NCBI GenBank assembly: GCA_946403615.1
Contig: CAMJAO010000047.1
Span: 1-10,706, forward strand
DNA from: an uncultured Prevotellaceae bacterium
GTDB lineage: Bacteria; Bacteroidota; Bacteroidia; Bacteroidales; Bacteroidaceae
Reading direction: 5' to 3'
Length of the DNA: 10,706 nucleotides
Positions 5,577 through 10,706 of the stretch are shown one piece after another. The notes below the pieces were generated by a model. It was not told the DNA's origin. It saw nothing but the letters and a program-made list of their open reading frames with translations, and searched no databases. Position numbers and translations under genes: made by a program. The stretch's first letter is position 1, and each line of letters opens with the position of its first letter.

Positions 5577-7760
5577 ATGAAAAAAAATCTGTTGATATTT
5601 TGTCTTTTCTTTGTCGTTGCTTGCCTTTGTCAGGCGGGAGACTCGTTGACTATTAAAGATGTGACAGGTCGGGCATTTATGCCTGAATATTTGTCGTCGC
5701 TGACCATGCTCGATGATGGCGAGTACTATGCCACATTCAGCAAAGAATATGATAAAATCGAGAAGTATTCATTGAAAACGGGCAAACCTGTTGGCACCCT
5801 CTTCAATGTGGCAGATGTCTCTATCGACGATTTTGATGATTATAAGATGAGTCCCAAGGGCGACAAGATGCTTATCCAGACAAATACGGTTAGAATCTAT
5901 CGCCATTCGTTTACGGCCGATTTCTACGTTTATGATTTGAAAACGAAAACGCTGAGACGGCTGTCGAAAGAGGGTAGGGAGCAAGTGCCTACATGGTCGC
6001 CCGATGGCAAATATGTGGCGTTTGTAAGAGAAAACAATATATTTCTCGTGGATATTGATCATGACTTCTCCATGACACAAGTCACCTCCGACGGGATAAA
6101 GAATCAAGTGATAAATGGCATTCCCGACTGGGTGAATGAGGAAGAATTTGGCTTTGACCGCGCATTTGTGTTCAATGCCGATGCTTCCAAAATCTGTTGG
6201 ATTCGATATGATGAGTCGAAGGTGAGAACCTTTTCCCTCCAGTTTTTTGACAAACGGCAAGACCTTTATCCTGCTGAATACACCTATAAATATCCGAAGG
6301 CTGGCGAAACGAACGCAACGGTAACGGCATGGTGCTATGACATCTACACGAAGAAAACGGCACAGATTCGTGTGCCCGTGCTCCCCGACGGATATATTCC
6401 CCGTGTCGTAGCGACTGACCAGCCCCAGCAGGTTCTTTTCTATACGATGAACCGTCATCAGGATATCCTTACCATTGTATCTGCAAACCCCAATACCATG
6501 GAGTGCAAGCAGATTCTGGAGGAGACTGACAAGAAATATGTCCGTGAAGAGGTGCTCGACGGTATCCTCATCACGAAAAAATATCTGATCATTCCCAGTG
6601 AGCGCAGCGGTTTCATGCAACTTTATTTGTATGACCATAAAGGACAATTTCTGCAACAGTTGACCGATGCCAAATATGGTGTGACTGAGGTCTATGGATT
6701 CTCAGAGAAATCGTCTGTCGTTTATTATCAGGCTGCGGGAAAAGACCCTATGAACCGCGAGGTTTACGCATCGGATTTGAAGAAAACCACCTGCCTTACA
6801 CCCAAAGACGGAACCAATGAGGCACAATTCAGTAAAAACTATCAATATTTCATCCACACGTGGAGCGACAGAAATACGCCTTATGTTTACGATGTGTGCG
6901 ACCAGAATGGAAAAGTGCTCACGACGCTTCTTGATAACAGCGATTTACGGGCGAAATTATCTCAAGCGCAATTGCCGGAAAAAGAATTTTTCTCGTTCAA
7001 TACATCTCAGAACGTATCGCTCAACGGTTGGATGCTCAAACCCGCTGATTTTGATGCGAGAAAAAAGTATCCTGTCATTATGTTCCAATACAGCGGTCCC
7101 GGCAGCCAACAGGTGGTCAACTCTTGGAACATCGGTTCCATGGGGCGCGGTGGCTTGTTCGATCAATATCTGTCGCAACACGGTTTTATAGTAGTTTGTG
7201 TTGATGGCAGAGGAACGGGCGGCCGTGGTGCAGAATTTGAGAAATGCACTTATCTGAAAATTGGCGAACTTGAGGCCATTGACCAGGTTGAGGCGGCTTT
7301 GTATCTTGCTTCTCTTCCATATATTGATGCTGAACGTATTGGCATATGGGGGTGGAGTTACGGCGGATTTAATACGTTGATGAGCATGAGCGAGGGCAGA
7401 CCTGTGTTCCGTGCCGGTGTGGCTGTCGCACCTCCCACCGACTGGCGTTTTTATGACAGTATCTACACCGAGCGATACATGCGTACGCCACAAGAGAACC
7501 CCGAAGGATATGACACCAATCCCATACAACGTGCAGAGAAACTTCACGGCGCTTTGCTTATTTGTCACGGATTGGCTGACGATAATGTGCATCCGCAAAA
7601 CACATTCGAGTATTCAGATGCATTAGTACAAGCTGACAAAGACTTCAAAGAGATTATCTATACCAATAAGAACCATAGTATATATGGCGGCAACACACGT
7701 ACCCATTTGTTGCGTCAAATATCCAGTTTCTTCTTTGAGCAGTTAAAACAAACGAAATAA
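5577..7760 (+). CDS. Exported dipeptidyl-peptidase IV family serine peptidase (S9B)
   Basis: This 727-residue protein has the DPP IV architecture: export signal, eight-bladed beta-propeller (about 40-470), then alpha/beta-hydrolase domain (about 475-725). The triad is S594 in WGWSYGG, D668 in HGLADDNVH and H700 in KNHSIYGG. Y505 in QYSGPGSQ is the likely oxyanion tyrosine, and VDGRGTGGRG at 542-551 is typical. The propeller glutamates that bind the peptide amino terminus are in DWVNEEE at 184-190, where DPP IV normally has DWVYEEE. Such enzymes remove X-Pro or X-Ala dipeptides (or X-X-Pro tripeptides) from peptides. The ATG at 5577 gives MKKNLLIF; the frame extends to a TTG at 5547, but that lies inside the promoter element. 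VVAC at 13-16 is a possible lipobox, and CQA|GD at 18-22 is a signal peptidase I alternative, so it is periplasmic or membrane-anchored. DPP IV and prolyl tripeptidyl peptidase cannot be separated here with certainty. Confidence 0.92.
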   Translation: MKKNLLIFCLFFVVACLCQAGDSLTIKDVTGRAFMPEYLSSLTMLDDGEYYATFSKEYDKIEKYSLKTGKPVGTLFNVADVSIDDFDDYKMSPKGDKMLIQTNTVRIYRHSFTADFYVYDLKTKTLRRLSKEGREQVPTWSPDGKYVAFVRENNIFLVDIDHDFSMTQVTSDGIKNQVINGIPDWVNEEEFGFDRAFVFNADASKICWIRYDESKVRTFSLQFFDKRQDLYPAEYTYKYPKAGETNATVTAWCYDIYTKKTAQIRVPVLPDGYIPRVVATDQPQQVLFYTMNRHQDILTIVSANPNTMECKQILEETDKKYVREEVLDGILITKKYLIIPSERSGFMQLYLYDHKGQFLQQLTDAKYGVTEVYGFSEKSSVVYYQAAGKDPMNREVYASDLKKTTCLTPKDGTNEAQFSKNYQYFIHTWSDRNTPYVYDVCDQNGKVLTTLLDNSDLRAKLSQAQLPEKEFFSFNTSQNVSLNGWMLKPADFDARKKYPVIMFQYSGPGSQQVVNSWNIGSMGRGGLFDQYLSQHGFIVVCVDGRGTGGRGAEFEKCTYLKIGELEAIDQVEAALYLASLPYIDAERIGIWGWSYGGFNTLMSMSEGRPVFRAGVAVAPPTDWRFYDSIYTERYMRTPQENPEGYDTNPIQRAEKLHGALLICHGLADDNVHPQNTFEYSDALVQADKDFKEIIYTNKNHSIYGGNTRTHLLRQISSFFFEQLKQTK

Positions 7761-7765
7761 AAACT

Positions 7766-8989
7766 ATGACAAAAACAAAAATCTTGATTGGGCTGTTGAC
7801 TTTATGCACATTGCCCGTCAATCTAAGAGCCGCTGACGTGAAGATTGTTATCACCAATACCGAACGACAACAGCGTCAAGAGTTGGCCGAAGTAGATGCG
7901 GCTGACCTCTATGAGCATTTGGGGGTGAGTTATGGCACTCCTGTCATCGTGAAAAACAGCCTCGGCCAGCAAGTGCCTTACCAGTTTACTTACAATGGGC
8001 TGTTGCTCATCGATGCTTCCGTGCGCCCCTGTGGAGAGGCTGTCTATACAGTTTCGACAGGGCAACCTGAAGCGTTTAAGACATATGTCACTGGTAAACA
8101 ATATCCTGAGCGCGTCGATGACATTGCGTGGGAGAACGACCGAACAGCATACCGTCTTTACGGTCCTGCACTACAACGCTCTGGCGAACGGGCTTTCGGC
8201 ATTGACGTGTGGGTGAAGAATACACCTGATTTGGAAGTGGAAAAACGTTACAAGACAGAGCTCTCGAATCATGCCAAAATACAACAATTGTTACAGGAAG
8301 GCAAGACTGATGAAGCCAAGGCGATGGAAATTGCTACGACCTATCATTTCGACCATGGTTATGGTCTTGATTGCTATAAGGTGGGACCCTCACTCGGTTG
8401 TGGTGCGCCGGCGTTGATGCAAGATGGTCAACTGATTTTGCCATATTGCTACAAGGATTATCGGATTCTTGACAACGGTCCGTTGCGATTTACCGTCGAA
8501 TTGACCTACAATCCCGTTGAACTCAACGGAGATAAGAATGTGGTCGAGCACCGAATTCTCAGTCTTGACAAAGGCTCCAACTTCAATAAAATGACCGTGT
8601 GGTATGAGGGTCTCTCACAGTCCGTAGATGTGGCTACTGGTGTTGTTGTCCATGAAGAGGATACGCAGAGTATAGCGATTGGGCGCGATTATGTGGCTTA
8701 TGCCGATCCTACTGACAATCCCGCAGCCCAGAATTTCCAGATTTATGTCGCTGCACTCTTCCCGAACGGCATTTCTGAGACGAAGGCATTGTTGAACGGA
8801 CAACCCGCTAATGGCATCGCTGGTCATGCCATGGGTATCATGAAAGATTATCAACCGGGCGACCGATTCGTCTATTATTTCGGCTCGGCTTGGAGCAAAG
8901 GCGATGTCAGGACACTTGATGAGTGGAAAATGCGTATTGAGCATTTTATCCATGCATTGCAAAGTAAAATGGAAGTAAAGATTCAATAA
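7766..8989 (+). CDS. Secreted DUF4861-type protein of unknown function
   Basis: I recognise this 407-residue protein as DUF4861-like from its conserved motifs; its function is not established. A signal peptide is clear: KTK, a hydrophobic run at 6-20 and a likely cut after LRA at 20-22, leaving AADVKI. The mature part is beta-rich with conserved blocks: RVDDIAWENDR at 116-126, RLYGPAL at 130-136, FGIDVWVK at 144-151, the block at 194-214 containing DHGYGLDCYKVGPSLGCG, then DYRILDNGPLR at 231-241 and EHRILSLDKGSNFNK at 261-275. The charged and aromatic residues in these blocks suggest a carbohydrate-active or binding role, but no catalytic residue can be named. A helical insert lies at about 164-190. 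As I recall, relatives often sit in polysaccharide-utilisation loci; no such genes are visible here. It starts 5 nt after the peptidase stop and is probably co-transcribed with it. Confidence 0.82.
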   Translation: MTKTKILIGLLTLCTLPVNLRAADVKIVITNTERQQRQELAEVDAADLYEHLGVSYGTPVIVKNSLGQQVPYQFTYNGLLLIDASVRPCGEAVYTVSTGQPEAFKTYVTGKQYPERVDDIAWENDRTAYRLYGPALQRSGERAFGIDVWVKNTPDLEVEKRYKTELSNHAKIQQLLQEGKTDEAKAMEIATTYHFDHGYGLDCYKVGPSLGCGAPALMQDGQLILPYCYKDYRILDNGPLRFTVELTYNPVELNGDKNVVEHRILSLDKGSNFNKMTVWYEGLSQSVDVATGVVVHEEDTQSIAIGRDYVAYADPTDNPAAQNFQIYVAALFPNGISETKALLNGQPANGIAGHAMGIMKDYQPGDRFVYYFGSAWSKGDVRTLDEWKMRIEHFIHALQSKMEVKIQ

Positions 8990-9017
8990 TATCACCAACT
9001 AACTTTAATCTGTCATT

Positions 9018-10628
9018 ATGAAAAAACTCTTATTAGGCGACGAGGCGATTGCACAGGGCGCTCTTGATGCTGGTTTAAGTGGTGTTTATGCATATCCCGG
9101 AACACCCTCTACCGAAATCACAGAGTATATCCAGTTGTCGAAACTCGCCGCAGAACGGAATGTGCACCGCAGATGGTGTACCAATGAGAAAACGGCCATG
9201 GAGGCTGCACTGGGTATGTCGTACATGGGTAAACGTGCTCTCGTATGTATGAAGCACGTGGGATTGAATGTCTGTGCCGACCCCTTTGTCAACTCTGCCA
9301 TGACAGGTACAAACGGCGGTATCATCGTGCTGGTTGCAGATGACCCGTCTATGCACTCCTCTCAGGATGAGCAGGACAGCAGGTTCTATGGCAAGTTCGC
9401 CATGATTCCGACATTCGAGCCAAGTTCTCAACAAGAGGCGTACGACATGATGGAGGTGGCATACGATTATTCTGAACGTATTAAACTGCCTGTTCTAATG
9501 CGCGTCACCACTCGTATGGCTCATTCCCGTGCCGTCGTTGAGGTGAAAGAGGAACCCAGACCTCAGAATGATTTGAATTATGATGCAGTGGCTGCCAATT
9601 GGGTGCTGTTGCCTGCCAATGCGCGCAGAAGAAATGTGGTGGTGACCGCTCAGCAAAAAGAGTTGGAGCAGGATGCTCTCAAATCACCCTTCAATCGTTT
9701 CTATGAAGGCAAAGACCGTTCCCTTGGTATCATCGCTTCAGGTATTGCTTTCAACTACCTCTCCGAGTGTTTCCCTGAAGGATGTCCTTATCCCGTATTG
9801 AAAGTGAGTCAATATCCCTTGCCGAAAGACTTGGTTGTGAATTTGACGGATTTGTGCGATGATATTCTGGTTATCGAAGAGGGCCAGCCGTTTATAGAAG
9901 ATATGCTCCGTGGTGTTGTACCTGGCAAATTCAACGTGAAAGGCCGTCTAAGTGGTGAACTGCCCAGAACTGGTGAGTTAAATCCCGACTGCGTGAAAAA
10001 GGCGCTTGGAATGGAAACAGGTGAGAATTACGCCCCGTGTGAGGATGTTGCACCCCGGCCGCCGGCATTGTGTCAGGGCTGTGGCCACCGCGATGTGTAT
10101 GCCGCACTCAACGAGGTGCTCAAGGAGTATCCCAATGCCCGCGTATTCGGTGATATCGGCTGTTACACCCTCGGATTTCTTCCGCCATATAAGGCTATTC
10201 ACTCTTGTGTCGATATGGGTGCCAGCATTACGATGGCTAAAGGTGCTGCCGATGCCGGGCAGTGGCCTGCTGTTGCTATCATCGGTGACTCTACCTTTAC
10301 CCATTCTGGTATGACCGGACTGCTTGATGCCATCAATGAGAATGCCAATATTACCGTCATCATCAGCGATAATCTCACCACTGCTATGACTGGTGGACAA
10401 GATTCTGCCGGTACCAACAAGTTCGAGGCGATTTGCCGCGGATTGGGACTTGACGAGAACCGTCTCAAAGTGGTGGTGCCGCTTCCTAAAAATATGCCTG
10501 AAATCACACGGATTATCCGTGAGGAAATCGAGTATAAGGGCACTAGTGTCATCATCCCCAGAAGAGAGTGCATGCAGACATTGCAACGTCATTTGAAACA
10601 GAAAAGAGCAAAGGAGGCAAAATCATGA
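9018..10628 (+). CDS. iorA: Indolepyruvate:ferredoxin oxidoreductase, alpha subunit (short form)
   Basis: IorA carries the thiamine-diphosphate site of the enzyme that interconverts aryl-2-oxoacids (indolepyruvate, phenylpyruvate) plus CoA with aryl-acetyl-CoA, CO2 and reduced ferredoxin in the cytoplasm. The N-terminal pyrimidine-binding domain has YPGTPSTEI at 26-34 and E57 in TNEKTAME. A middle domain spans about 235-320. The C-terminal ThDP domain has CQGCGH at 352-357, GDIGCYTLG at 378-386, the Mg/diphosphate motif starting GDST at 423 and ending at N452, and TTAMTGGQDSAG at 454-465. The protein stops at 536 residues, just after IPRREC (513-518). The C-terminal ferredoxin domain with two cysteine clusters that extends archaeal IorA to over 600 residues is absent; this seems usual for Bacteroidota forms. 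C352, C355 and C382 remain as possible cluster ligands. It starts 28 nt after the DUF4861-type gene and overlaps iorB by ATGA. Confidence 0.93.
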   Translation: MKKLLLGDEAIAQGALDAGLSGVYAYPGTPSTEITEYIQLSKLAAERNVHRRWCTNEKTAMEAALGMSYMGKRALVCMKHVGLNVCADPFVNSAMTGTNGGIIVLVADDPSMHSSQDEQDSRFYGKFAMIPTFEPSSQQEAYDMMEVAYDYSERIKLPVLMRVTTRMAHSRAVVEVKEEPRPQNDLNYDAVAANWVLLPANARRRNVVVTAQQKELEQDALKSPFNRFYEGKDRSLGIIASGIAFNYLSECFPEGCPYPVLKVSQYPLPKDLVVNLTDLCDDILVIEEGQPFIEDMLRGVVPGKFNVKGRLSGELPRTGELNPDCVKKALGMETGENYAPCEDVAPRPPALCQGCGHRDVYAALNEVLKEYPNARVFGDIGCYTLGFLPPYKAIHSCVDMGASITMAKGAADAGQWPAVAIIGDSTFTHSGMTGLLDAINENANITVIISDNLTTAMTGGQDSAGTNKFEAICRGLGLDENRLKVVVPLPKNMPEITRIIREEIEYKGTSVIIPRRECMQTLQRHLKQKRAKEAKS

Positions 10629-10706
10629 AAACTGATATTATCTTATGCGGAGTGGGAGGACAAGGCATCCTCTCCATCGCCACCATCATAGGCGAAGCCG
10701 CCATGA
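10625..10706 (+). CDS. iorB: Indolepyruvate oxidoreductase, beta subunit, N-terminus (partial)
   Basis: An ATG at 10625 overlaps the iorA stop (ATGA), and the frame stays open to the window edge. The 27 visible residues begin MKTDIILCGVGGQGILSIA, which contains the GVGGQG loop typical of the gamma-type domain of 2-oxoacid:ferredoxin oxidoreductases and the start of IorB. IorB pairs with IorA to form the active enzyme; the overlap indicates translational coupling and equal expression. The rest of the gene, and any aryl-CoA ligase that might follow, lies outside the window. Confidence 0.9.
   Translation, partial: MKTDIILCGVGGQGILSIATIIGEAAM

Noticed and set aside
5769..6656. Long antisense open frame (295 codons) opposite the DPP IV propeller.
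   Set aside because: No family motif or promoter was seen; the sense gene explains the sequence.
9000..9007. TAACTTTA upstream of iorA as a -7 promoter element.
   Set aside because: The last consensus base is wrong, it lies only 10 nt before the ATG, and no -33 box is present. Read-through from the upstream genes is simpler.

Overview
The window reads as a chromosomal segment of a member of the Bacteroidota, most likely order Bacteroidales and probably Prevotella-like. This rests on the protein flavour of the trp enzymes, DPP IV, the DUF4861-type protein and a short IorA; on the lack of Shine-Dalgarno sequences before the start codons; and on one Bacteroidota-type -7 promoter element (TAnnTTTG) at 5542-5549. 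All genes lie on the + strand, and almost the whole window is coding. The assignment to a genus is an inference; the phylum-level call is firmer.

Region 1 (1-5492) is a tryptophan biosynthesis operon: the end of trpC, then trpF, trpA, a PaaI/hotdog-type thioesterase, trpB, trpE and trpG. The visible order C-F-A-(thioesterase)-B-E-G looks like a circular permutation of the trpB-E-G-D-C-F-A order I associate with Bacteroides; trpD would be expected just upstream of the window. Genes are tightly packed (trpB and trpE overlap by 14 nt). The exception is a 73-nt trpE-trpG gap that contains a small inverted repeat and a run of AAAYCTC heptamers reaching to the trpG start codon.

Region 2 (5493-5576) is a short intergenic region with a good -7 promoter element but no convincing terminator.

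Region 3 (5577-10706) appears to be a second transcription unit: an exported dipeptidyl-peptidase IV-type S9 peptidase, a secreted DUF4861-type protein 5 nt later, then iorA and the start of iorB, which overlap by ATGA. IorAB is a thiamine-diphosphate enzyme interconverting aryl-2-oxoacids (such as indolepyruvate) and aryl-acetyl-CoA with ferredoxin. This IorA ends without the C-terminal 2[4Fe-4S] ferredoxin domain of archaeal homologues.

Taken together, most of the window is ordinary aromatic amino acid metabolism. The most interesting context is that a CoA-thioesterase of the PaaI type sits inside the trp operon, and that iorAB (makers or users of aryl-acetyl-CoA) follow about 3.5 kb later. 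Rumen and gut Bacteroidales are known to form Trp, Phe and Tyr by reductive carboxylation of aryl acetates, so the neighbourhood may hold both the de novo and the salvage route to tryptophan. The opposite, catabolic reading (peptidase plus IOR for peptide fermentation) is equally compatible with the sequence. I see no mobile element, CRISPR array, tRNA or rRNA, and no clearly novel system.
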